Shown here in pieces: positions 16,518-25,955 of a DNA stretch of 39,526 bases. The position numbers and the translations under genes were made by a program. Each line of letters starts with the position of its first letter. Positions within the stretch are counted from its first letter, which is position 1. The stretch is from Bryobacteraceae bacterium (GTDB lineage Bacteria; Acidobacteriota; Terriglobia; Bryobacterales; Bryobacteraceae). The notes beneath the pieces were generated by a model. It saw only the letters and a list, made by a program, of their open reading frames with translations, was not told where the DNA came from and searched no databases. The stretch covers positions 1 to 39,526 of the forward strand of contig JASIAM010000011.1 in NCBI GenBank assembly GCA_030041985.1, read 5' to 3'.

Positions 16518-18956
16518 ATGCCGGCCGATGAGGAACTCCAGCCCGGACTGCTTCGCGGCTTTGATCACTTCAAATTGGAACTCGCCGCTGTGATCCGGTC
16601 TCTGCGTCAGATCGCCGGGAAGCAAAAAGATGCGCAAAAATCCGATGAGTGCCGCAAACTTCTTGCGCGCCTGGCCGAAGATCGCTTCAATCTGGTTGTC
16701 GCCGGACAGTTCAGCCGTGGCAAGACCTCGCTCATGAATGCGATTTTGGGCGTGGACCGGCTCCCTACCGGTATCCTGCCGTTAACCTCCGTGATCACCG
16801 CCGTTTCCTATGGGGACCGCGAACGCGTCTTGGTCCACTGGGACCGGTGGTCATACACGTCGGAGATTTCCCTTCGTGAGCTTCCTGAATACGTTACGCA
16901 GGAGGGTAATCCCGGAAACCGAAAACGCGTGCGCTCTGTCGAAGTGCAGCTTCCTCTCGAGCTTCTGCGCCTGGGATTCTATTTCGTGGATACACCTGGC
17001 ATCGGTTCGGCGATCGCCGCGAATACCGCCACCACGACATCATTCCTGCCGGAGGCTGATGCGGTCATCTTCGTAACCAGTTTTGAGTCGCCACTCACCG
17101 AGGCCGAACTCAATTTCTTTGAGCAAGTCCGCGCGTATGTCCGAAAGATCTTTGTAGTTATCAATAAGCGAGACCTGGCGCCTACCGAGTCTCAGGATTC
17201 CGTCCTGAAGTTCGTGGAGCGGCAACTCAAGGAGATCTGCGGGGACCCGTGTCCGCGCATCTACTCTGTTTCGGCTCGGGACGGGCTGCGGGCGAAACAG
17301 AATTCCGATACCGATGCGCTTCAACACAGCGGGATTCCACAGTTGGAGACGGATTTAATTCAATTCCTCGATACGGACAAAATGCATGATTTTCTCGAGC
17401 GCATTTCGGGCCGTGCATCAGCTATTTTGTCCCGGCTAATTGAGGAATACGAGTTGTCGCAATCGGTGAGCGCCGATGCGGAGAAGAGGAGAAGCCTCGA
17501 AGAGGCACTAAGCCAACGGGTGAACCAGATCCGGGGCGGTTGGGAACGCAGCAAGGTATCCCTTCGCGGCAAGCTGGCCGGCGCCTTGGTTGCCCGCTTC
17601 GAACCGGCCCTCGAACGCCCTTTGGCGGAAATCCGCGCTACAGCCGAGCAGAACATCATTCAATACGTGGATGGGCAGGCGTCTTTCACCGATTCATTCA
17701 ACGCGGGATTGGCGGCGGCGGTTGACAGCAGCGCTCAGCGCATCCTGACTGACTGGCTGAGCGAAACGCAGCGCGAGCTCCGGCAGGTGGTGGATGCTGT
17801 CGCCCACGAAGAACTGCGCGACGTTTTGCAGGGACTTCTCGAGATAGACCAGTCGCAATCGACTGAGGGCCGTATCAGTGAAATCCTTAGAGATCTGTCC
17901 CTATCCTTCCGCAGAACCTCACCCGATCTCTGGAATTTTAACCTTCCCTGGTGGATGGAGCCGTTGCTTTCCATCCGCGTGATTAGAGGGAGGATTAGGC
18001 GGTGGTGTCTCAAGCGTCTCGATAAGCTGGTTCCTAAGTTCTACTGTGAAGTTCTCCGGTTGTGGAACGTGGCGGCAGAGGACTGGACCGAGCAGTTGGA
18101 CCACGCACTAAGTGAAGTGATTACGAGCACCGCTGAGAGTCAGCTTCACACGCTCACCAGAACGGTGGATCGTGAGGAGCGGGACACTCTCACTCAGATC
18201 CGTTGCCGCCTTAATCGAGTCAACTCCTCGTTGAGCCACATCGATTTCCCCCACGGCCCACCGGCCTCGGGCGGCATTGTGGAAACAGATCATGTGCCGC
18301 GATCGGATGTAACAGCGCGCTGCCTGATTTGCGTGCAAGTCGAAGCGGGGCTGTTTGAGTTCATGCGCCACCGCCAATATGAACTGAGCACGAGCGCGCC
18401 GGATCAGGCCGCTCATGCCGAACAGAGCGGCTTCTGCGGTTTGCACACCTGGCAATATGAAGCGATCGCCTCTCCCCAGGGCGTCTGCACCGCCTATCCG
18501 GCGGTCTTGTCTACCATGCAGCGCCGCCTTCGCTCGTTGGCGAGGCGAGCTTCGTCCACGGTTGGCCTAGCGGAGGCAGTCGCCGAGACTCTGCCGCGGG
18601 CCATTAAGTGCCGCGCCTGCCAATTGATTGCCGGTATCGAGCGAACCGCCGCCCATGAAATCGTTTCCCGGTTGGCCTCTTCCGGAGAAAGCGCTGACTT
18701 ACCACCGTTGTGTATGCGCCATTTGCATTCTGTCTTGCTCGCGAAGCCCAACCTCGAAACCGCGCGGCTTCTAGTCGAGGAACAATCTCGTGTGTTGGAA
18801 CGAGTGAGCGAGCACATGCAGCGGTACGCAATCAAACACGAAGCGGTTCGCAGAGAACTCGCTACGGAACTTGAACACCGAGCCTACGAAATCGGGTTGT
18901 CAAGACTGGCCGGACTTCGCAGTACTGTAGCGCCTTGGAAAACCGATCCCGATTGA
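16518..18956 (+). CDS. Dynamin-like GTPase with C-terminal double CxxC...CxxH module, second of a tandem pair
   Basis: This protein of about 812 residues starts at ATG 16518, two bases after the upstream stop; TTG 16512 would overlap that stop instead. GTPase motifs (numbered from the TTG) are G1 GQFSRGKTS at 65-73, G2 in LPLTSVITAV near 89-98, G3 DTPG at 160-163 and G4 NKRD at 218-221. A helical stalk spans about 290-570, including a tryptophan-rich hydrophobic patch, WNFNLPWWMEPLLSI near 474-488, which could touch membrane. The C-terminal part has two repeated cysteine/histidine pairs: C604-x2-C607 with C642-x2-H645, and C700-x2-C703 with C734-x2-H737. They resemble the zinc-binding-type units of DUF6062-like proteins. 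The gene is coupled to the first GTPase. Confidence 0.85.
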   Translation: MPADEELQPGLLRGFDHFKLELAAVIRSLRQIAGKQKDAQKSDECRKLLARLAEDRFNLVVAGQFSRGKTSLMNAILGVDRLPTGILPLTSVITAVSYGDRERVLVHWDRWSYTSEISLRELPEYVTQEGNPGNRKRVRSVEVQLPLELLRLGFYFVDTPGIGSAIAANTATTTSFLPEADAVIFVTSFESPLTEAELNFFEQVRAYVRKIFVVINKRDLAPTESQDSVLKFVERQLKEICGDPCPRIYSVSARDGLRAKQNSDTDALQHSGIPQLETDLIQFLDTDKMHDFLERISGRASAILSRLIEEYELSQSVSADAEKRRSLEEALSQRVNQIRGGWERSKVSLRGKLAGALVARFEPALERPLAEIRATAEQNIIQYVDGQASFTDSFNAGLAAAVDSSAQRILTDWLSETQRELRQVVDAVAHEELRDVLQGLLEIDQSQSTEGRISEILRDLSLSFRRTSPDLWNFNLPWWMEPLLSIRVIRGRIRRWCLKRLDKLVPKFYCEVLRLWNVAAEDWTEQLDHALSEVITSTAESQLHTLTRTVDREERDTLTQIRCRLNRVNSSLSHIDFPHGPPASGGIVETDHVPRSDVTARCLICVQVEAGLFEFMRHRQYELSTSAPDQAAHAEQSGFCGLHTWQYEAIASPQGVCTAYPAVLSTMQRRLRSLARRASSTVGLAEAVAETLPRAIKCRACQLIAGIERTAAHEIVSRLASSGESADLPPLCMRHLHSVLLAKPNLETARLLVEEQSRVLERVSEHMQRYAIKHEAVRRELATELEHRAYEIGLSRLAGLRSTVAPWKTDPD

Positions 18957-19019
18957 GAGATACTCCAGTCTACCTGGAACGTAGTCCAAGCACGGATTGG
19001 ATGACCATGATTCGAGTCC

Positions 19020-19059
19020 GTTGCCGATGTATCGCTTGGCGCCACAAGCCAGCGGCAAC
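19020..19059 (+). terminator. Candidate hairpin terminator after the dynamin-like operon
   Basis: GTTGCCG at 19020-19026 pairs with CGGCAAC at 19053-19059, and inside it TGGC (19037-19040) pairs with GCCA (19048-19051). It lies 64 bases after the GTPase stop, just beyond the end of the converging small gene. A short pyrimidine-rich stretch follows but no strong T-run, so intrinsic termination is only likely. Confidence 0.35.
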
Positions 19060-19064
19060 CCGTT

Positions 19065-19364
19065 TCATTCCGGAGGCCGGCGCTGGTTGTCGTGCCACGC
19101 CCGATAATACGGTTCGGAGAATTCGGGATAGAGCACGAGCCATTGCACAAGGTTCACAATATGGCTGCTCTCTAGCGCTACCCGTAGCTTTGGGTTCTTT
19201 AAGCCCCTGCGCAAGATAGTCCGGATCACTTCACTGCTATCTTCCATTTCAAAGCAGTTTTGAAACACGGCTTCATTGGCGATGCGGTCGCGCAAAATAG
19301 TTCTGATCGCATACCGAACGCGATAAGCATGTTCCGCCGGGTCATAGACTCGCGGCAGGTACAT
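19065..19364 (-). CDS. Small hypothetical protein
   Basis: This 99-residue basic protein starts at ATG 19362-19364, six bases after the stop of the gene upstream, so the two are probably cotranscribed. It looks helical, with YRVRYAIRTILRDRIANEA near residue 13 and VNLVQWLVLYPEF near 70. There is no signal peptide and no motif I can name. It converges with the dynamin-like operon. Its spacing with the 160-residue neighbour supports it as real; I assign no function. Confidence 0.55.
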   Translation of the reverse strand: MYLPRVYDPAEHAYRVRYAIRTILRDRIANEAVFQNCFEMEDSSEVIRTILRRGLKNPKLRVALESSHIVNLVQWLVLYPEFSEPYYRAWHDNQRRPPE

Positions 19365-19370
19365 TAGGAT

Positions 19371-19853
19371 TCAGCGAATCAGCGTGAAAGTATTGGACTC
19401 CGCTGCCTCTGGCTGGCGCGGTTCCGCGAAAGAGAGGTCTACCACTCGAACTCGCTGCCCTTCGGCGAACTCTTGTAGCAGGATTTCAGCCCCGTTACAA
19501 AACCGGACCGCATCCCGGTACTGGTTTTCTTCCGCGGTAAGTTGGGTGAACATGACCTCTTCTACTGTTCCTACGGCAGCCTTGTGTTGCAGGCTCCGTT
19601 GCACACCGATTAGCAACAAGCGGGCGCCAGGTGGAACACAGACGGCTGGCACAGAATCCCCAACCGGCCCCCAAAGAAGCTTCCATAGGCCAGCCCAAAA
19701 GCTAGTTTGCGCCCGAACGTTTGCATGAATCCGCTCAATCCCTTTGTTCCATGGCGCAAGCCCTACTGCACCCGTCGAGAACCGGAAAGTAACCAACTCT
19801 TCCCCCTCGACCGCCAAGCGGTTCCGAATACCCATCAGCGAATAGTCACACAT
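19371..19853 (-). CDS. Conserved hypothetical protein (MCDYSL-type)
   Basis: This is a 160-residue protein from ATG 19851-19853; an upstream TTG or other start would add 12 residues without family features. The opening MCDYSLMGIRNRLAVEGEEL is one I recall from an uncharacterised protein family found in several bacterial phyla. After it comes a beta-rich middle, a short hydrophobic stretch (VPPGARLLLIGVQ) and an acidic C terminus. No catalytic motif is evident. The small gene at 19065-19364 follows closely. Upstream lies a 336-base gap with element copy C. Confidence 0.6.
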   Translation of the reverse strand: MCDYSLMGIRNRLAVEGEELVTFRFSTGAVGLAPWNKGIERIHANVRAQTSFWAGLWKLLWGPVGDSVPAVCVPPGARLLLIGVQRSLQHKAAVGTVEEVMFTQLTAEENQYRDAVRFCNGAEILLQEFAEGQRVRVVDLSFAEPRQPEAAESNTFTLIR

Positions 19854-19926
19854 ATCCTTTGCCTCCCTTGAGCCAATAGGCTCTAGCAATGCTAAGTGGG
19901 AACTTCAGGAATACACGATCTAACTT

Positions 19927-19990
19927 CCTGTAACGGTTCCCGCTACAGGAGTCATTGGCCGCGTAGCGACGTGATGCGAACTCCACCGCT
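19927..19990 (+). repeat. Structured GGAGTCAT element, copy C
   Basis: A proximal hairpin CCTGTA...TACAGG (19927-19932 with 19944-19949) carries a loop with TTCCC. GGAGTCAT follows directly (19948-19955), then TGGCCGC and a small CGT...ACG stem. The distal hairpin GCG...CGC (19976-19989) has AACTCCA in its loop. The sequence GGAGTCATTGGCCGC is shared exactly with copy D. Loop ACTCC can pair with GGAGT. Confidence 0.65.
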
Positions 19991-20094
19991 TTGGACTTAG
20001 GTTACACTAATCCCCTTACCTTGTCAATACATTGGGCCGAACATGCAGTGGGTCCGAACAGTTCGAACACAGCGAGCCGAAAGCGGCAAGGTCT

Positions 20095-20128
20095 GTTGGG
20101 TTAGGCTGCGCATGACTCACATGACTCG
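20095..20128 (-). repeat. Degenerate reverse partner of element C
   Basis: On the minus strand GAGTCAT occurs twice (20118-20112 and 20127-20121), followed by GCGCAGCC and a C-C-C-rich segment like that in copy E. The hairpins are not clear. It is listed because its position mirrors the inverted partners of copies A and D. Confidence 0.25.
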
Positions 20129-20189
20129 CAACACCAACCTCACAACACGGCGCCTACTGAGGCAATCGGGATGGGCATAACATGTCTCT

Positions 20190-20729
20190 TCACACAATCC
20201 GAAACTTAACGCCTGCTACGGTCAAAACTACGCCCGCAACCAGTAATGAAAGTAGCCATAAAATAGGATTTCCATGAATCGCCCGGCCAGCGGCAAAGCC
20301 TAGACCGCACAGAAGGACAAGCGCGATGACAATTGCTAACCACGAAGTTGCCGGCCGGATAGCGCCGGCAATTAAAGGAATCAGAGCGCCGAAGAAGTTA
20401 CACGTACTGGATACAACAGCCCTAATCGCAGTCTCGATCAGAATGGTCCTGCCGAGATTGGTGGTGGCGAGACGGCCTTGTGTGGTCAGGTTCAACTGAC
20501 GCTCGGCTCTGGCTAGCGAGCCCCGGAGGCGAATCAACTCTGCCGTAAAGAATACAAAAATGCCGGATGCCGACGACGCCGCGGAGATCCGAAAAGCCAG
20601 TCCGATGGTTATCGGATCCGAAGATTCGAAGATCCGGCCCGCGGCGAGCGTTAGGGCAGTCAGTATTCCGTCGGTTACACCGATCACAAGCGCGAATACC
20701 TGGCTGCTATCGTGGAATAAGCTGCGCAC
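20190..20729 (-). CDS. CCC1/VIT-related integral membrane protein (TIGR00267-like)
   Basis: This 179-residue protein has about five hydrophobic segments. The N-terminal VIGVTDGILTALTLAAG resembles the G-x-x-DG-I/L entry of the CCC1/VIT family, which moves Fe or Mn ions. A charged amphipathic stretch, AELIRLRGSLARAERQL, follows the second segment, as in that family. The short length fits the archaeal TIGR00267 group better than full VIT transporters. The start is GTG 20727-20729, sharing one base with the stop of the DUF211 gene (TAGTG), so the two are translationally coupled. The transported ion is unknown, and metal or cation handling is inferred from family and partner. Confidence 0.65.
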   Translation of the reverse strand: MRSLFHDSSQVFALVIGVTDGILTALTLAAGRIFESSDPITIGLAFRISAASSASGIFVFFTAELIRLRGSLARAERQLNLTTQGRLATTNLGRTILIETAIRAVVSSTCNFFGALIPLIAGAIRPATSWLAIVIALVLLCGLGFAAGRAIHGNPILWLLSLLVAGVVLTVAGVKFRIV

Positions 20730-21013
20730 TATCGTTCCCGTTTCACGCGCTCCACAGTCTTGGCTCCCGCGACAAGCTGATCGATGCTATGGACCACCGC
20801 GCCAGTCTGTTCGATCGCCTCAACCAGGGCTTCATACTCAATTTTTTCGCCTTCGACGGTTAAGTTCATACCGACTGTCTCAATATCGATTTCCGTCACT
20901 GTAATATTGAAACCTTCAACGCCAGCTACTCCCTCGATTGCTTCCCCGACTTCGAGAATAGTCGGGCGGCTAATCGCCTTGTCGACATCCAATACAAGCC
21001 TGCGAATATTCAT
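20729..21013 (-). CDS. DUF211 family protein
   Basis: This 94-residue protein opens MNIRRLVLDVDKAISRP and continues through VEGFNITVTEIDIETVGM, VEGEKIEYEALVEAIEQ and VVHSIDQLVAG. That is the full DUF211 pattern known mainly from archaea, with a ferredoxin-like alpha/beta fold that in an archaeal structure binds cations. It is cytosolic with no cysteines. It immediately precedes, and overlaps by one base, the CCC1/VIT-related gene, which suggests a soluble sensor or regulator for that membrane protein. That role is inference. The pair lies 91 bases downstream of the enolase gene on the same strand. Confidence 0.88.
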   Translation of the reverse strand: MNIRRLVLDVDKAISRPTILEVGEAIEGVAGVEGFNITVTEIDIETVGMNLTVEGEKIEYEALVEAIEQTGAVVHSIDQLVAGAKTVERVKRER

Positions 21014-21104
21014 GCTAGTAAGTTATTCACGCAATTGCTTTACCAAGTAACTTCATGTCCAGGCAAAACGCCGCCCGCACGAGAGCATTTTTATTGCGAT
21101 ACCG

Positions 21105-23119
<2,015 letters not shown>

Positions 23120-23389
23120 AGGTAAGTCAATTCCTCATGCTGCCACGAGATCCGTTCTGATCTCCGGCCACCCGTCAGGTTTACTCCAGCATGTGAAGTT
23201 GCTTGGCAGTTGGGTTGGAGATCGGCGCACGTTAGCGGGACTAATACTTCTGAACAGGCCAGTAAAGACACGAACACATTGAGGAGACCAGCTTGAGATA
23301 TCGGATTTTCGAGAACAGACGCCTGCTTTCTAGGAATGTTCCGTTCCACCGTCAAAGCTCCCATCAGTTACGGGAAGTCGCCAACCCCC

Positions 23390-23452
23390 GCAGTTCTTCC
23401 CAACTGCAGGAGTCATTGGCCGCTGTGGCGCTGTTAAGCGGACTCCACCGCT
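23390..23452 (+). repeat. Structured GGAGTCAT element, copy D
   Basis: This is the cleanest copy. The proximal stem GCAGTT (23390-23395) pairs with AACTGC (23402-23407) around a CTTCCC loop. GGAGTCAT is at 23409-23416. The distal stem AGCGG (23437-23441) pairs with CCGCT (23448-23452) around the loop ACTCCA. The loop ACTCC is exactly complementary to GGAGT. Copy E follows in inverted orientation 70 bases away. Confidence 0.7.
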
Positions 23453-23521
23453 GGCAATCCGTCCACATCATAACACCACTTGCTATTGAGCGAATCGGCT
23501 TGGACGCACAGAATAGCAGTA

Positions 23522-23588
23522 GGCGTTGGGGTTCGCCATGGATCGTCTTCCCGCGCAGATGACTCCCACGAGGGATCGGTCGTAGGAG
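23522..23588 (-). repeat. Structured GGAGTCAT element, copy E
   Basis: On minus, a proximal stem CTCC-ACGA with TCGT-GGAG (23588-23563) encloses a loop with ATCCC. GGAGTCAT is at 23566-23559. The distal stem GGCG...CGCC (23537-23522) has loop AACCCCAA. Loop-to-core pairing would have one mismatch, as in copy B. It is inverted relative to copy D. Confidence 0.65.
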
Positions 23589-23942
23589 TATGATCCGCCT
23601 GCGAAGACGGCACGCCGCGGCCGAGATTTTTCCGACTCACGATTTGGAGAAGCACGGTGGCCGAGGCTTAGGTTTCTACTTGATGAGAGCGATCCGGAAC
23701 TTGTCATTCGTGCCGCAAAGATCGCGACTCTGCTGGCCCAGAGGACAAAACAAAATGTCGTGGCAAACATGTTGCGCGTCTTACCAGAAGCGCCGTGGCA
23801 CCTCAAAGAGGAGGCCACAAAATGTTTGGAGGTGTTATATGACTGGGGTGAGAATCTCATCAGTCAAGCGCGCCGGCGGCGATGCATAGCTGCCCTGATG
23901 CGCTTACGCCGCCACGTACGGAATCGCCTGCGATCGACGTGA
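23586..23942 (+). pseudogene. Coding remnant, helical protein fragment
   Basis: One frame is open from 23586 to the TGA at 23940-23942 and reads like real protein: FLLDESDPELVIRAAKIATL, then LPEAPWHLKEEATKCLEVLY and an Arg-rich tail. The helical, DPEL-type phrasing suggests an alpha-helical repeat protein. No start codon exists before GTG 23751 or ATG 23760, which would leave only about 60 residues, and the frame runs into element E upstream. I read it as the 3' end of a decayed gene, or possibly a short gene of 60-63 residues. Function is unknown. Confidence 0.35.
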
Positions 23943-24068
23943 GCGTTGCCGGAAAGCGCCGCCGTATCAGTCCCACCGAGCTATGTCTCAGGATTAGACC
24001 AACTCATTTTCCGCGAACCGGCGAGAGCTCTTGCGACTTTCTCTGATCTGTGCTTGAATTGTGTTTTA

Positions 24069-24156
24069 AAGGCAATGGAGTTTGCCTTGCGGGCGTCTGC
24101 CCGTCAGAATTGCTGTTTTGGTTTGGCGGCTGATGACTCCTCCGAAAAGGGAGAGG
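24069..24156 (-). repeat. Structured GGAGTCAT element, copy F
   Basis: On minus, a proximal CCTCTCCC...GGAGGAG hairpin (24156-24137) precedes GGAGTCAT (24140-24133). After a longer insert that has its own GGGC-AGAC-GCCC hairpin, the distal stem AAGGCA...TGCCTT (24088-24069) carries the loop AACTCCAT. Loop ACTCC again matches GGAGT. It lies about 160 bases upstream of the Ehr operon, antisense to it, and no inverted partner was found. Confidence 0.6.
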
Positions 24157-24314
24157 CATGCTGCCCAATGGTGGTCGTAACCGAACGGGCGTCGCGCGGC
24201 CGGCGCCAACTTTCTTTTACTCTTCCCTTCTGTGTCGTCCGGTATGCGTTGGATTTTCAACCAGATCGCGACACCCGGTATTGGTGTACGTTAACCTGAC
24301 AAACTGGGGTTTGG

Positions 24315-25268
24315 ATGACACATACAATTGCCTATAACGTCCTGCAGATCCTCTTCGTGATGGTGTTCGCGCCACTTTACGCCGGGGTGCTTTCCCGATT
24401 TAAAGAGATAGTGCAAAGCCGGCGCGGACCGAGTATCTTCCAATCCTACCGGGACATCTGGAAACTGTTTCACAAGGATGAAGTCATCTCGGAGGAGACG
24501 ACCTGGATCTTCCGGTTCACTCCCTATCTTGTGTTCGTCACGCCAATTTTTGTGGCGACCCTAATTCCCGTGCTCACTGATTATCCGCTGGCATTCGCAT
24601 TCATGGCCGACATGGTGGGAGCGGGTTTCTATCTTGCTTTTGCGGGATTCTTCGCGGCCCTCGCAGCCGTCGACACCGGTAATCCGTACGGTCCCATGGG
24701 AGCAAGCCGCACCCGCATGGTGGGGTTTCTAGCGGAGCCGGTTTTTATGATCGTGTTTTTTACGGTTTCGTTTGTAGCCCAGTCCACGATCCCGTACATC
24801 GTGCAGCAGAAGTGGGTTGCCTCAGCGGCGGCGTTTTTTTCTCCGGCTCATATTCTGTTGCTGATCGCATTTTTAATGCTGATCCTTGCCGAGGGAGGGC
24901 GGATTCCAGTGGACAATCCGACGGGACATTTTGAGCTGGCAATGATCGATGAATCTAAGGGGTTGGAGTATTCCGGACGAGGCGCGGCGTTGATGAAATG
25001 GGGCGGCCAGATGAAATTTTTGATCCTCGCCTGCATTTTCCTGAACGTCCTTTTGGCGCCGTGGGGCTTGGCGCATGGCACCAATGCTGGCGCGGTGTTT
25101 GCAGCGATTCCGCAGATTCTTCTAAAAGTGTTTCTGCTGGCGCTGCTTTTGGTGGCCATTGAGACTTCGCTCGCCAAACTGCGCCTGTTCCGGATCAGTG
25201 AGTTCTTAGGCGCGGCTTTCATCACCTCAGTCGCCGCGATGGTGACGAGCATATTTCCTGGAGTTTAG
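24315..25268 (+). CDS. Ehr complex membrane subunit, HyfC/NuoH-like
   Basis: This is a 317-residue integral membrane protein with about eight hydrophobic segments, homologous to HyfC/HycD and complex I NuoH. That subunit links the soluble Fe-S arm to the ion-pumping arm. Conserved loops are SRRGPSIFQSYRDIWKLFHK near residue 36 and LAEGGRIPVDNPTGHFELAM near 191, the counterpart of the quinone-cavity loop with its acidic residues. The start is ATG 24315, with only a weak GGGG upstream. It is the first gene of a seven-gene run in which neighbours overlap or nearly touch. The role in ion coupling is known for the family; the redox partner here is unknown. Confidence 0.9.
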   Translation: MTHTIAYNVLQILFVMVFAPLYAGVLSRFKEIVQSRRGPSIFQSYRDIWKLFHKDEVISEETTWIFRFTPYLVFVTPIFVATLIPVLTDYPLAFAFMADMVGAGFYLAFAGFFAALAAVDTGNPYGPMGASRTRMVGFLAEPVFMIVFFTVSFVAQSTIPYIVQQKWVASAAAFFSPAHILLLIAFLMLILAEGGRIPVDNPTGHFELAMIDESKGLEYSGRGAALMKWGGQMKFLILACIFLNVLLAPWGLAHGTNAGAVFAAIPQILLKVFLLALLLVAIETSLAKLRLFRISEFLGAAFITSVAAMVTSIFPGV

Positions 25269-25271
25269 AAA

Positions 25272-25955
25272 ATGACAGGTTCCATACCGGAAGCGTTGAA
25301 CACACTTTGTGCAGGGCTGGTTCTCATTGCGGCGTTTGCTATGGTTGCGACGCGCCAGGTACAGGGCGTCATCAGATTCTTTATCATCCAATCTCTGCTC
25401 CTATCAGCATCCTGCTTTCTGCTTGGGTATAGCCGGTCCTCGATTCATTTGTTTATCCTTGGCGTGCTAACGATCCTGTCAAAAGTGATCGCGATTCCAT
25501 GGGTTCTCCGGAGGCTTTTACCGGTTGACTACTACGAACGGCGTGAGATTTCCCAGGTAGTGAACATACCTGCGTCCTTGCTGGTCGCATTGTTGCTTGC
25601 CATAGCCGCGGAATTTCTAACTGGCTCCTTGGTTACACACGTCAGCGACCCGATGATTGTCGTGAATGTGCCGATCGGTATGGCGGGGCTCCTCATTGGA
25701 GCTTGGGCGTTAATTGCGCGGCGAGAGGCGATCCCGCAGCTCATTGGAATTTTAGCTATGGAAAATGGCGCTTTCTTTGCCGGTATCGTGATTGCGAATG
25801 AGTTGCCGTTCATCGCTGAACTCGGGGTGTTTGGCGGTGTGATTCTCATTGTCATTGTCGTAGGGCTGCTGACGCGCAACATCGGCGAAACGGTTGGCAC
25901 GACGGAGCCGGCCGCAATGAGGGAGCTACGGGAGGCACCAGTCTCATGGCGCTGA
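25272..25955 (+). CDS. Ehr complex membrane subunit, HyfE-like
   Basis: This 227-residue protein has about seven membrane segments and follows the HyfC-like gene by 3 bases. It matches hydrogenase-4 component E in size and topology; the N-terminal part corresponds to the NuoK-like portion of that subunit. LSKVIAIPWVLRRLLP near residue 63 and IGILAMENGAFFAGI near 158 (with the intramembrane Glu) are the recognisable blocks. HyfE/NuoK subunits contribute a proton path to the antiporter arm. A GGAG about 10 bases before ATG 25272 supports the start. The end overlaps the next gene by 10 bases. Confidence 0.85.
   Translation: MTGSIPEALNTLCAGLVLIAAFAMVATRQVQGVIRFFIIQSLLLSASCFLLGYSRSSIHLFILGVLTILSKVIAIPWVLRRLLPVDYYERREISQVVNIPASLLVALLLAIAAEFLTGSLVTHVSDPMIVVNVPIGMAGLLIGAWALIARREAIPQLIGILAMENGAFFAGIVIANELPFIAELGVFGGVILIVIVVGLLTRNIGETVGTTEPAAMRELREAPVSWR

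Larger units (their letters stand above)
19854..20189. other. Intergenic gap with structured element C and a degenerate inverted partner
   Basis: This 336-base stretch has no credible gene. It holds element copy C at 19927-19990, a degenerate reverse copy near 20095-20128 and AT-richer sequence in between (near 20000-20035). It should contain the promoter for the minus-strand hypothetical pair. Confidence 0.5.
23120..24314. other. 1.2-kb gene-poor region between the metallophosphoesterase and the Ehr operon
   Basis: No intact gene is convincing here. The stretch holds element copies D and E as an inverted pair (23390-23588), a coding remnant (23586-23942) and copy F (24069-24156). The promoters of two divergent units should be here: the metallophosphoesterase/enolase unit on minus and the Ehr operon on plus. 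The last 150 bases before the Ehr start are less GC-rich but show no clear -35/-10 pair. Confidence 0.6.

Noticed and set aside
20095-20128. Integron-type attC site suggested by a GTTAGGC-like string
   Set aside because: No matching complementary core site, integrase or cassette array is present; the string fits a degenerate GGAGTCAT element better.
23293-23562. Possible 89-codon gene
   Set aside because: It runs straight through inverted element copies D and E, and its sequence is explained by those repeats.
23946-24299. Possible 117-codon gene upstream of the Ehr operon
   Set aside because: It starts with TTG, covers element F, and has erratic Cys-rich composition with no ribosome site.
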